Source of the DNA: Bryobacteraceae bacterium
Lineage (GTDB): Bacteria; Acidobacteriota; Terriglobia; Bryobacterales; Bryobacteraceae
Assembly (NCBI GenBank): GCA_019752335.1
Contig: JAIEMJ010000038.1
Location: 176,838 to 240,837, forward strand
Length of the DNA: 64,000 nucleotides
Direction: 5' to 3'
Positions 53,946 to 61,880 of this stretch are shown piece by piece; the first letter of the stretch is position 1, and each line of letters opens with the position of its first letter. The position numbers and the translations under genes were made by a program. The notes under the pieces are model-generated. The model had not been told where the DNA came from, made no database searches, and worked only from the letters and a program-made list of their open reading frames with translations.

Positions 53946-54803
53946 TCAGAGTCCCGCGGAGGCCAGACGGTTCTCGAGCACGAACGACTCGTCGAAGTGC
54001 TCCCAGCGGACGTCCCGGCGGGGCAAGGCGGCGCGAGGGATCAGGCCGACGAGTTCGCTACCGAGGATTTCGGCTTCGGCCTCGACCGCCGCGTAGACGG
54101 TGTCGATGCCGGTGACTTCGTAGTCGGTGAGATTCATCGAGACCTGCACGATGCCGCGCGTGGCCAAGGCCAAACCCAGGGCCTTCACGGCGGGGAAACC
54201 GCCCGAGGACGCGCGCAGCCGGCGGGCGATCCGTTGGGCCAGGGCGAGGTCATCCGAAGCCAGGTTGATGTTGTAAGCGACGAGGAATTTGCGGGCGCCG
54301 ACGATGGCGGCGCCGGCCGTGGGGTGCAGCGCGGGTCCGCCGAGGTCGGGTTGGCCAGCTTGGGGAGCCTCGAAGCCGCCGCGACGGACGTCGGCCAGGT
54401 TCACGCGATCCGGCCGCATGGCGGCGGCTTCGTAGAAATAGACCGGGACTTGCAGACGGCGCCAGATCTCTTGGCCGGCGGCGTGGGCGAGACTGACGCA
54501 ATCCGCCAGCGTCGCCCCGGTGAGGGGCACGAACGGGATGACGTCGGCCGCGCCGAGGCGCGGATGGACGCCGGCTTGCTGAGTGAGGTCGATGCGCGCT
54601 GCGGCCACTTCCACGGCGCGCACGGCGGCTTCTTGCGCGGCGGCGGGGGGGCCGGCATAAGTGATTACCGAGCGGTCATGGTCCGGGTCGGCCGTACGGT
54701 CCAGCACGGCGACGCCTTGGACGGAAGCGATCGCCGCCGCAATCGCTTCGACGATCCGCAAGTCGCGTCCCGCCGAGAAATTCGGGACGCATTCGACGAT
54801 CAT
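53946..54803 (-). CDS. ftcD: Glutamate formimidoyltransferase
   Basis: This 285-residue protein corresponds to the formiminotransferase part of FtcD without the cyclodeaminase. It shows VECVPNFSAGRD, DPDHDRSVITY, HPRLGAADVIPFVPL, YFYEAAA and VSMNLTDYEVTGIDTVY. It moves a formimino group to tetrahydrofolate in histidine breakdown. The start overlaps the ribE stop as ATGA. No hut genes are near. Confidence 0.9.
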   Translation of the reverse strand: MIVECVPNFSAGRDLRIVEAIAAAIASVQGVAVLDRTADPDHDRSVITYAGPPAAAQEAAVRAVEVAAARIDLTQQAGVHPRLGAADVIPFVPLTGATLADCVSLAHAAGQEIWRRLQVPVYFYEAAAMRPDRVNLADVRRGGFEAPQAGQPDLGGPALHPTAGAAIVGARKFLVAYNINLASDDLALAQRIARRLRASSGGFPAVKALGLALATRGIVQVSMNLTDYEVTGIDTVYAAVEAEAEILGSELVGLIPRAALPRRDVRWEHFDESFVLENRLASAGL

Positions 54804-55396
54804 GTGCGGGCGCCGATCATCTTTTCGACGTACTTGGCGATGACGTCCACCTCAAGGTTCAAGCGGCGGCCGGGGCGCCATTCGCGCATCGCGGTGACCG
54901 AGTAAGTGTGCGGAATAATCGTCACGGCGAGTAAGTCGTTTTGGAGAGAAGCCACGGTGAGACTAATTCCGTCGATGCAGATACTGCCCTTGTGGACGAT
55001 GTAACGGTCTAACTCCGGGGGCACGCGGAGGGTGAGCCACCAATTTTCGTCGCCGAGTAAGTCGAGGGCGACTAACTCGCCGGTGCCATCGACGTGGCCC
55101 TGCACGAGGTGCCCGCTGTAACGGCCGTTGGCGGGCATGGATCGCTCCAGATGCACGAGGGCGCCGGCGGTTAAGCTACCCAGGTTTGACCGCTGCAAGG
55201 TTTCGGGGGCCAGATCGGCACTAAACGAACCGGGCGCTAAATCGACGGCGGTTAGACAGACACCATTGACGGAGATGCTGTCGCCGGTGTGCAAGTCCTG
55301 GCGGACGATGGCGCAATCGATGCGCAGGCGCGCGCCGGTGGTGTTGGGCGTAAAAGCGGCGACGCGGCCGCTTTCTTCAATAATTCCGGTAAACAC
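54800..55396 (-). CDS. ribE: Riboflavin synthase alpha chain
   Basis: This 198-residue protein has the two-fold repeat of lumazine-binding domains: MFTGIIEESGRV, GDSISVNGVCLTAVDL and NLGSLTAGALVHLERSM, then GHLVQGHVDGTG and GSICIDGISLTVASL. It makes riboflavin from two dimethylribityllumazine molecules. It follows the ribD stop directly. Confidence 0.96.
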   Translation of the reverse strand: MFTGIIEESGRVAAFTPNTTGARLRIDCAIVRQDLHTGDSISVNGVCLTAVDLAPGSFSADLAPETLQRSNLGSLTAGALVHLERSMPANGRYSGHLVQGHVDGTGELVALDLLGDENWWLTLRVPPELDRYIVHKGSICIDGISLTVASLQNDLLAVTIIPHTYSVTAMREWRPGRRLNLEVDVIAKYVEKMIGART

Positions 55397-56503
55397 TTAC
55401 TCCGTCCCCTTCGCTACCCAGGCCTCGACGGCGAATTCGTCGGGCGGAATTACGTGTAACTCGGTATGGCAGAATTGAATCGCGTCAGTGCGGTTCTGTA
55501 TGCCCACGCCACCGGCGACGGGCAGAGAGCGCAGGCCGCCGAGAATCTTGGGGGCGTAATAAAAGAAGATCTTGTCGATGACACCGGCTTCGAGCGCGGC
55601 CCAGTTGACTTTGCTGCCGGCTTCGATCATCAGCGACAGGTATTTCTTTTCGGCCAGACGTTCGATGGCGGCGCGGAGGTTCGTCCGGCCATTGGGCGCG
55701 TCGAAGGTCCAGACGTCGACGCCGCGTTGTTCGAGGGCGGCGCGACGCTCTTTGGAGGCGGCGGAGGTGGTGACGGCGACGAGGTCGCCGGCGGCGGTGG
55801 TGACCATGCGATGGTCGAGGGGCAGGCGCAATTGCGAGTCGGCGACGAGGCGCAGGAGGGGGCGGCTGCGGGGCAGACCGCTGCGGTCGTTGAGTTGCGG
55901 ATTGTCGGCCAGGACGGTGCCGATGCCGGTGAGGATGGCGTCGTGCCGGTGGCGCAAGCGCTGGACGTGGGCTCGCGCACGCTCCGACGTGATCCAGCCG
56001 GAGTTATCGCCCGGGGCGGCGATCTTGCCATCGAGCGTGACGGCGGCCTTCAGCGTCACCAGCGGACGGCCGGTGCGCATGAAGTGAACGAAGGCCTCAT
56101 TCAAGCGTTCGGCTTCGTGCGTGGCCGACGTGTCGATCTCCACCGCGACACCGGCGGCGCGCAGCCGTGCGAAGCCTTCGCCTTTCACCAGCGGGTTGGG
56201 ATCCTCCATGGCGGCCACGACGCGGGTGACGCCGGCGGCGATGAGCGCATCGGCGCAAGGGCCTGTGCGACCGGTGTGGGCGCAAGGCTCTAGCGTCACG
56301 TAAGCGGTGGCACCGCGGGCTTGTTCGCCGGCCTCGCGCAGGGCGAGCACCTCGGCATGATCGACACCGGACCAGCGATGCGCGCCGCGGCCGACGACGA
56401 CGCCGTCGCGCACCAGGACGCAGCCCACGGCGGGATTCGGGGAGGTTTCGCCTGCCGTCGCGCGGGCCAGGCCGAGGGCTTCGGCCATGGGGGCCTCGGC
56501 CAT
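55397..56503 (-). CDS. ribD: Bifunctional riboflavin deaminase/reductase
   Basis: This is a RibD of about 368 residues. The deaminase half has HAEV and PCAHTGRTGPC (zinc site) and SPNPAVGCVLVRDG. The reductase half has TLKAAVTLDGKIAAPGDNSG, ILTGIGTVLADNPQLNDR and LMIEAGSKVNWAAL. It carries out the second and third steps of riboflavin synthesis. The 5' end has two near-repeated ATG codons (56503 and 56488), so the start is uncertain. It lies 10 bp after ftsY. Confidence 0.93.
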   Translation of the reverse strand: MAEAPMAEALGLARATAGETSPNPAVGCVLVRDGVVVGRGAHRWSGVDHAEVLALREAGEQARGATAYVTLEPCAHTGRTGPCADALIAAGVTRVVAAMEDPNPLVKGEGFARLRAAGVAVEIDTSATHEAERLNEAFVHFMRTGRPLVTLKAAVTLDGKIAAPGDNSGWITSERARAHVQRLRHRHDAILTGIGTVLADNPQLNDRSGLPRSRPLLRLVADSQLRLPLDHRMVTTAAGDLVAVTTSAASKERRAALEQRGVDVWTFDAPNGRTNLRAAIERLAEKKYLSLMIEAGSKVNWAALEAGVIDKIFFYYAPKILGGLRSLPVAGGVGIQNRTDAIQFCHTELHVIPPDEFAVEAWVAKGTE

Positions 56504-56513
56504 GGGGGGGGCT

Positions 56514-57431
56514 TCAGTTTTCGAAGAGGCTGGCAACGAATTTCTCCGCTTCAAAAGGCAGCAGGTCGTCCATCTGCTCGCCGACGCCGATGTAGCGAAT
56601 CGGCAAATTCAGTTCGCGGGCGATCGCCACCACCACGCCGCCCTTGGCGGTGCCGTCGAGCTTGGTGAGGATGATCCCCGTTACGCCGGTGCTTTCGGTG
56701 AACTTGCGCGCCTGCTCCAGGCCGTTCTGGCCGGTGGTGCCGTCCATGACGAGGAGCACTTCGTGCGGCGCGTCGGGGATGACGCGCTGCGTGGTGCGGC
56801 GCATCTTTTCGAGCTCGGCCATGAGGTTCTCTTTGGTATGCAAGCGGCCGGCGGTGTCGACGATCACGACGTCAACGGCGCGGGCTTTCGCGGCCTGCAA
56901 GGCGTCGAAGACGACGGCGCTCGGGTCAGAGCCTTGCTGCTGCCGGATCACTTCGACGCCGTTGCGGCGGCCCCACACTTCGAGTTGCTCAATCGCGGCG
57001 GCGCGGAAGGTGTCGGCGGCGCAGAGCAGCACGCTTTGCCCTTCGGCCCGCAGGCGCGCGGTGAGTTTGCCGATGCTGGTGGTCTTGCCGGCGCCATTCA
57101 CGCCGACAATCAGCACGACGCGGGGCGGCGCGGCGGGCCGCACGATGGGGCGTTCGGTGGCTTCGAGCACGCCGAGCAGATGTTGGCGGATGAGGAGCTT
57201 GATCTCGTGAGGGTCACCGACGAGCTTGCGGTCCACGCGTTGGCGGACATCCTCGAGGATCTCGGTGGTGGTACGGACGCCGACGTCGGCGGTGATGAGT
57301 GCGTACTCGAGCTCGTCGAGCAGATCGCTGTCGATCTCTTTGCGGCCCTTCAGGGTATCTTCGATTTTGTCGACGAGGCCGGCCCGCGTCTTCGCGATTC
57401 CGGCTTTCAGACGGTCAAGGAGGCTGGACAT
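56514..57431 (-). CDS. ftsY: Signal recognition particle receptor FtsY
   Basis: This is a 305-residue SRP GTPase NG domain without the long acidic A domain. It shows GVNGAGKTTSIGKL (G1), DTFRAAAIEQLEVW (G2), DTAGRLHTKENLM (G3), TKLDGTAKGG (G4) and YIGVGEQMDDLLPF. It docks ribosome-SRP at the membrane. The ATG at 57431 starts the N domain (LLDRLKAGIAKTRAGL); a longer in-frame reading has low-complexity sequence opposite the next gene and is rejected. Confidence 0.95.
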   Translation of the reverse strand: MSSLLDRLKAGIAKTRAGLVDKIEDTLKGRKEIDSDLLDELEYALITADVGVRTTTEILEDVRQRVDRKLVGDPHEIKLLIRQHLLGVLEATERPIVRPAAPPRVVLIVGVNGAGKTTSIGKLTARLRAEGQSVLLCAADTFRAAAIEQLEVWGRRNGVEVIRQQQGSDPSAVVFDALQAAKARAVDVVIVDTAGRLHTKENLMAELEKMRRTTQRVIPDAPHEVLLVMDGTTGQNGLEQARKFTESTGVTGIILTKLDGTAKGGVVVAIARELNLPIRYIGVGEQMDDLLPFEAEKFVASLFEN

Positions 57432-57492
57432 GGAGGGTAATCTCTTAGTGTAGCCTTTGACGGGCGGAGGCGGCTCCAGTTGATGGTGATTT

Positions 57493-58026
57493 TCAGGCGG
57501 CGCGGGCGGTGGCGGGGATTCCGGATGAGGCTTGGCCGCAGCAGCGTTTGTATTTGAGGCGGCTGCCGCAGGGACAGGGGGCGTTGCGGACGGGTGTTTT
57601 GGGGATGGCGGGGACGGTGGTGGCTTGGTTCGCGGTGTGGGCGAGGTCGTCGTGGAGCTCGACTTTGAGTTGCGCGAGTTCGGTAGGGCGTTGGTGCTGG
57701 ACGACTTTGACGATCTCGAGGGCGGCTTTGAGGCGGGTGGCAGCGGGGGCGTTCTCGTCGCTGAGAATCTGTCGAACGGTGTCGAAGGCGAGTTGGTGGA
57801 GTCCGGCGAGGGAGTCGGCGAGGTGTTCGGCGCGATCCTGGCGGGCGGTGAGGAGAGCGTGGGAGAAGGTGGGGTGGTGGCGGGCCCAGAGGTGGACGGT
57901 GCTGCGGTGGACGCCGATGCGAGCAGCGGCGGCGGTGACGGAGAGCCCTTCGGCGAGGGCGGCGACGGCCTCGGTCTGTTGGGGCGTGAGAGTGTCGAAA
58001 AGTGTCGAATCGGTGGGGGCGGACAT
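57493..58026 (-). CDS. HTH protein with C-terminal SEC-C zinc motif
   Basis: This 177-residue protein has an N-terminal helix-turn-helix (about 15-50, LTPQQTEAVAALAEGLSVTA then RIGVHRSTVHLWAR), as in phage small-terminase-like regulators. A helical middle follows and then an SEC-C motif at 148-164 (APCPCGSRLKYKRCCG; Cys151, 153, 162, 163). Its role is unknown. A fragment of a paralogue with the same leader lies at about 36985-37062. It is 61 bp upstream of ftsY in the same direction. Confidence 0.75.
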   Translation of the reverse strand: MSAPTDSTLFDTLTPQQTEAVAALAEGLSVTAAAARIGVHRSTVHLWARHHPTFSHALLTARQDRAEHLADSLAGLHQLAFDTVRQILSDENAPAATRLKAALEIVKVVQHQRPTELAQLKVELHDDLAHTANQATTVPAIPKTPVRNAPCPCGSRLKYKRCCGQASSGIPATARAA

Positions 58027-58846
58027 GAAATTTGCCTCAACTCCAGTTTATCGCGGGGGAGCAAATTCCGGGATGGCCAAAGCCTCGTAATATACACATA
58101 CGAATGGGTTTATTTAGTTTCGATTGGCTGTGATTGCCACCGCCGGGCCGGCAACGGAGGATGAAACTAGGCGCGAGCGACCTCCGCTGAGAAACGAGCC
58201 ACTTACTCTCTCCAGAAACCAGCTTGTAAGTGATTGATTCTGTTAGAGCCGATTTTAGGTCAGAAGAGTCTGGATGAGGACAGGCCGGAGGCCTGTCCTA
58301 CCGTGGACGACCTCGGTTTCCGGTCCTCATGACGCGTGTGAATCGGGACAGGCCAGAGGCCTGTCCTACCGTGGGCGACCTTTGCCGTCCCTCAGCTCCA
58401 CACCGCGAAGTCTCGACTGTCTTCACCACTACTTGTGGCCCCGCAGGAGCCACCGGGACTCTCCAGAAACCAGCCCGTAAACCCTTGATTCTTATGGAGG
58501 AAAAACTCGGCAAACGAGCCGCTTACTCCGTGCGCGGCTGGGAGACGGCGCTTGGTTTGCGGCCTTCATGACGCCCCAGGGCGTCGGGGACTACGTGCGT
58601 GGCTGGCGGGTGTGCGACAGGCGATAACAAGGGAAGCCTTACTTCCACTAACCCGCTTGAATCAACGACTTGGCTTTGGAATAGTTTGGAAGGAACTCGG
58701 CACCGCCGGGGCGGCGACGGAGGATGAAACTAGGCGCGAGCGACCTCCGCTGAGAACCACCCGGTCACTATCGTTCCCGGCTGGACTGGGAGCGTTTCTG
58801 CACTGCTTATTTCGCCTAACCCATGGCGGCCGTGGGGTCGGTGCGG
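58027..58846. repeat. Repeat-rich non-coding region
   Basis: No gene is recognised in these 820 bases. A repeat of about 56 bp is at 58138-58193 and 58699-58756 (core GGAGGATGAAACTAGGCGCG). REP palindromes GGACAGGCC-nnn-GGCCTGTCC lie at 58278-58298 and 58346-58366, each followed by CTAC (GTAG on the minus strand). A third motif, CTCCAGAAACCAGC...TTGATTCT, is at about 58209 and 58459 and recurs at 63873. Confidence 0.75.
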
Positions 58847-59470
58847 CTACGGCGCGGTGGGTAATCCGATGATGATGAGGACCGCGTAGTCCTGCTGCCT
58901 GCAGCCCTGCACGACGGGCATGGGCGCGCCGGGGTTTACCCGTGAACCGGTGGTCCGCACATTCGCGGGCGAGCACGCGTTGCTCCCCACGGCCGGCACG
59001 TAGCGGGCGGCGCGGCAGGCGAGGTGGGTGACATCGTAGACGGTCGCGCCGCCGGACAGTTCCCAGCGCTGGCGGCCATCTTTATCCTTGGGCTGAACGG
59101 TGAGCACGGCCGACACCTCGCGGTCGCCGGTGACGAGGTACTTTCCGGGCGTCAGGGGAAAGACCGGCTTCTCCATGATGAGGTTGTGCTCCTCCAGCCA
59201 CCAGTCGGCCGGATCGAATTTCCAGCCAGACGGGGCCACGCCGCCGGCGGATTTCAGTTGGGGGTAGCGGTCCAGTTGGACGCCGCGTGGGCCGGGGTCC
59301 AGGGTCCAGATACCCCAGGACTGCGCATCGTTGCCGGACTTGGCCCCGGGAGCGGCCAGCGCCGCGATGTACTGCGGCTCGATGCGTCTGAACTTGGCGA
59401 GATCGACGTCGGCGGCGAGGGCCGGTAGGCTGGTTGCCAGGAGGAGGGCGATACGGTGGCGAGTCTTCAT
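58847..59470 (-). CDS. Secreted protein of unknown function
   Basis: This 207-residue protein has a signal peptide (HRIALLLATSLPALAA). The body has many aromatic and proline residues (WGIWTLDPGPRGVQLDRYP, WWLEEHNLIMEKPVFPLTPG, YLVTGDREVSAVLTV) and three cysteines near the end. No family is recognised. It stands alone and runs into the repeat region. Confidence 0.65.
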   Translation of the reverse strand: MKTRHRIALLLATSLPALAADVDLAKFRRIEPQYIAALAAPGAKSGNDAQSWGIWTLDPGPRGVQLDRYPQLKSAGGVAPSGWKFDPADWWLEEHNLIMEKPVFPLTPGKYLVTGDREVSAVLTVQPKDKDGRQRWELSGGATVYDVTHLACRAARYVPAVGSNACSPANVRTTGSRVNPGAPMPVVQGCRQQDYAVLIIIGLPTAP

Positions 59471-59510
59471 AGGGCTTGCTGTTATCCTACATCGGCGCGC
59501 GTTGCCTGTC

Positions 59511-59885
59511 CTAAGTGTTAACTCGGAGATCAGGAATGTCCGAGAAGTCGGACCGGTTCAGGGTCCAGAGCGAAGCGTTTCGGAGAAGGGCGGTGGCGGC
59601 GATGGCGAGATCGATTTCGCGGCCTCGTCCACGGGCCACGCTTCGGTAGAGCTTCGCGCTGAGCGCCGCCTCCGCATGGCCATAGGCGAGGGCTTCGTGA
59701 GCGGGGAATAGGGCTTCCTGCGCGGCAACTTCCTCGGTGAGGCGGGGTCCTCGCAACCATTCATACAGCACGACGGCGGGCAGAGCGAGCCTTTCGCCTC
59801 TTTCGATGGCTCCGCGCAGTTTGGCAGCGGACCGCCGAGGGCCACTTAAGCTATCGATCAGGAAAGAAGTATCGAGGATGATCAT
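59511..59885 (-). CDS. vapC: VapC-type PIN-domain toxin
   Basis: This 124-residue PIN nuclease has IILDTSFLIDSL, LPAVVLYEWLRGP, the third acid in GREIDLAIAATAL and LWTLNRSDFSDIPDL. It is a likely RNase. The ATG overlaps the antitoxin stop as ATGA. Confidence 0.9.
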   Translation of the reverse strand: MIILDTSFLIDSLSGPRRSAAKLRGAIERGERLALPAVVLYEWLRGPRLTEEVAAQEALFPAHEALAYGHAEAALSAKLYRSVARGRGREIDLAIAATALLRNASLWTLNRSDFSDIPDLRVNT

Positions 59886-60169
59886 GAGGCTAAGGTGCCG
59901 CGTCCGCCGTCGCGACGAGAGAGGCGCAGGTCCTCGATCTCCCGGTCGACTTCCGCCACGGCCCGCTCGGGAATTTGCGGCACGAGGCTGTCGAATGCTC
60001 GTAGAAGAGTCGTGCGTTCTCGTTCGCTCAACCGCCCGATGCGCTCGTGAAATTCCATGATGGCTTCGCGGACCACCTCACTCTTTGGCATCGCCAGCCG
60101 TGACGCGGAGTCGTTGAGCCGGGCTAGCGACACGTCGTCGAGAGTGAAGGTAACTTTCGTGGTGGCCAT
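59882..60169 (-). CDS. vapB: Ribbon-helix-helix antitoxin
   Basis: This 95-residue protein begins with an RHH fold (KVTFTLDDVSLARLND, then PKSEVVREAIMEFHE) and has a charged tail. It is the partner of the coupled PIN toxin. The upstream stretch 60164-60182 holds the direct repeat GGCCATAC-cta-GGCCATAC, which overlaps the start and may be its operator. Confidence 0.85.
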   Translation of the reverse strand: MATTKVTFTLDDVSLARLNDSASRLAMPKSEVVREAIMEFHERIGRLSERERTTLLRAFDSLVPQIPERAVAEVDREIEDLRLSRRDGGRGTLAS

Positions 60170-60208
60170 ACCTAGGCCATACTACCATAGCGCTTTTGTT
60201 GCAGATTT

Positions 60209-60394
60209 ATGATCGACGCGGAGCAAGCGGCAATCGCGCGAGGCGCTTGTCGGGATTTCGGCAAGGGGAGACACAAAGCTGGATTGAATCTGGGCGACTG
60301 CTTTGCCTACGCCCTAGCGAAGAAACGCGACCTGCCGATTCTGGCGAAGGGGCCGGAGTTTGGGCGTACGGACTTGCCGTTGTGGCAGCGGTAG
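60209..60394 (+). pseudogene. C-terminal fragment of a PIN-domain toxin
   Basis: Only the last 61 codons of a VapC remain: GKGRHKAGLNLGDCFAYALA and LPILAKGPEFGRTDL. The first catalytic Asp region is missing. It abuts the promoter of the RHH/PIN pair. Confidence 0.8.
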
Positions 60395-60504
60395 GCTGAT
60401 GGATGGCAGGAGTTGGCGATGGTCATTAGGGGGCCTGCGGTCAGTGCTACGCACGGTCATCCAAGGAGCGGAATTGGCCGTCATGGTAAACTCACGTTGC
60501 ATAC

Positions 60505-61880
60505 ATGGCCCTGAGTGCAGCAGACCGCGAGTTTCTGAAGTTCCTCTACCAGCGAGTCCGTGACCATGCCCTCCAGCCAGACCGCGAGGAAGACCGGCTA
60601 CTCTACCAGCCGCTCTACGAGTCTGCCGGAACCTACGATCCGGTAGCCGAGTTGCAGACCTCCATTGAGTGGAATGGGATGGAGAGCGTCCAGTTCTTCT
60701 CCGGCTTTAGTGGCACCGGAAAGACGACCGAGTTCTATCGTCTGAAGAAGCACCTTGAAAAGGCCGGCTTCTCGGTGGTGATGGCCGACTACCAGGATTA
60801 CCTGAGTCTATCGGAGCCGGTGGAGATCACGGAATTGCTGCTCGTAATCGCCGGAGCGTTTGGGGACCGCATCCAGACGGACCTGGCTTACCTAAACGTG
60901 AACATCACGAAAGATAACGCCTGGGAGCGGCTGTTGCACTACCTCACGGAGACGGAGGTACAGGTGAAGGAAGCCGGTGTGAAGGCCGAGGCCGGCCTGG
61001 AGGGCTTCGGCAAACTGGGCGCTGACCTCAAGCTGAACCTGCAGAGCACGCCGACGTTCCGGCAGCGGATCAAGAAGCTGTTGGAGTCCCGGATTGGCCA
61101 CTTGAAGCACCAGGTGGACCAACAGATTCAGGCGGGTGTGCAAGAGATCTGGCTGCGGAACAACCAGCGGCCCATCGTGTTTCTCTTCGATTCGCTAGAG
61201 AAGCTGCGGGGATCGTTTTCGAATGAGACGGACGTGCGCCGCAGCGTGGAAATGCTGTTTTCGCTGCACCTGCCCTTGCTGAAATTTCCCAATGTACACA
61301 TGGTCTACGCGGTGCCGCCGTGGCTGAAGTTCATTAAGCAGAATGTCGGCTCAGTGGTGATGTTGCCCACCATCCGTTTGCGGGACCGGGAGGGCCAGCG
61401 GTATGAGGCGGGTTGGGAGGCGATGCGGGGCTTCCTGGAGAAGCGCTTTGAGACGCCCGCGAACTGTGAGAAGCTTTTGGTCCGCGCGGGGAGGATGGCT
61501 GCCTGGCGCGGGCCGAAGTGCTGATTCAGAACTGCGGTGGGGACTTCCGCACGCTCTTGAACCTGGTGCGCGAGGTGCTCTTGCGGGCCAATCGGCTGCC
61601 GTCGCTGCCGGTGACGGACGTAGCCATTGAAGAGGCGTGTACCGCCGTCCGGGCGCAGATGCTCCCGATTCCCGTGGATGAAGCCCGGCGGCTCGACCGG
61701 ATCTCGCGCTCCAAGACCGACGTGCTGGAGACCGATGGCGCCAAGGAGGTAGACTCCGTGACGCGCCTGCTGGACACGCACCGGTTGCTCTTCCTGAAGA
61801 ATGGCGGCGAATGGTACGACGTGCATCCGCTGATTCAGGATGAGGTAGCGGACATCGTGAGACGAAATCGTATCGACTGA
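60505..61880 (+). pseudogene. P-loop ATPase with single-base frameshift
   Basis: The first frame (339 codons) has a helical head (about 1-45), Walker A GFSGTGKTTEFYRLKKHLE near 66-84, ADYQDYLSLSEPVEITELLL, and Walker B IVFLFDSLEKLRG near 228-240. At 61488-61491 a run of four G appears one G short; adding one gives RAGEDGCLARAEVLIQNCGG and continues to 61880 (FRTLLNLVREVLLRANRLPS, then DVHPLIQDEVADIV). The whole protein would be about 458 residues, an AAA/STAND-like ATPase. Its restored stop overlaps the TPR gene as TGATG, so the two form a unit. Sequencing error, real loss or programmed slippage are all possible. Confidence 0.75.

Noticed and set aside
53712..54905. Plus-strand frame opposite ftcD
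   Set aside because: It is antisense to ftcD and the fusion gene; its composition is that of a complementary frame.
57432..58097. Extended N-terminus of FtsY
   Set aside because: The extension is Pro/Ser-rich and antisense-like to codon structure of the overlapping SEC-C/HTH gene; a good start lies at 57431.
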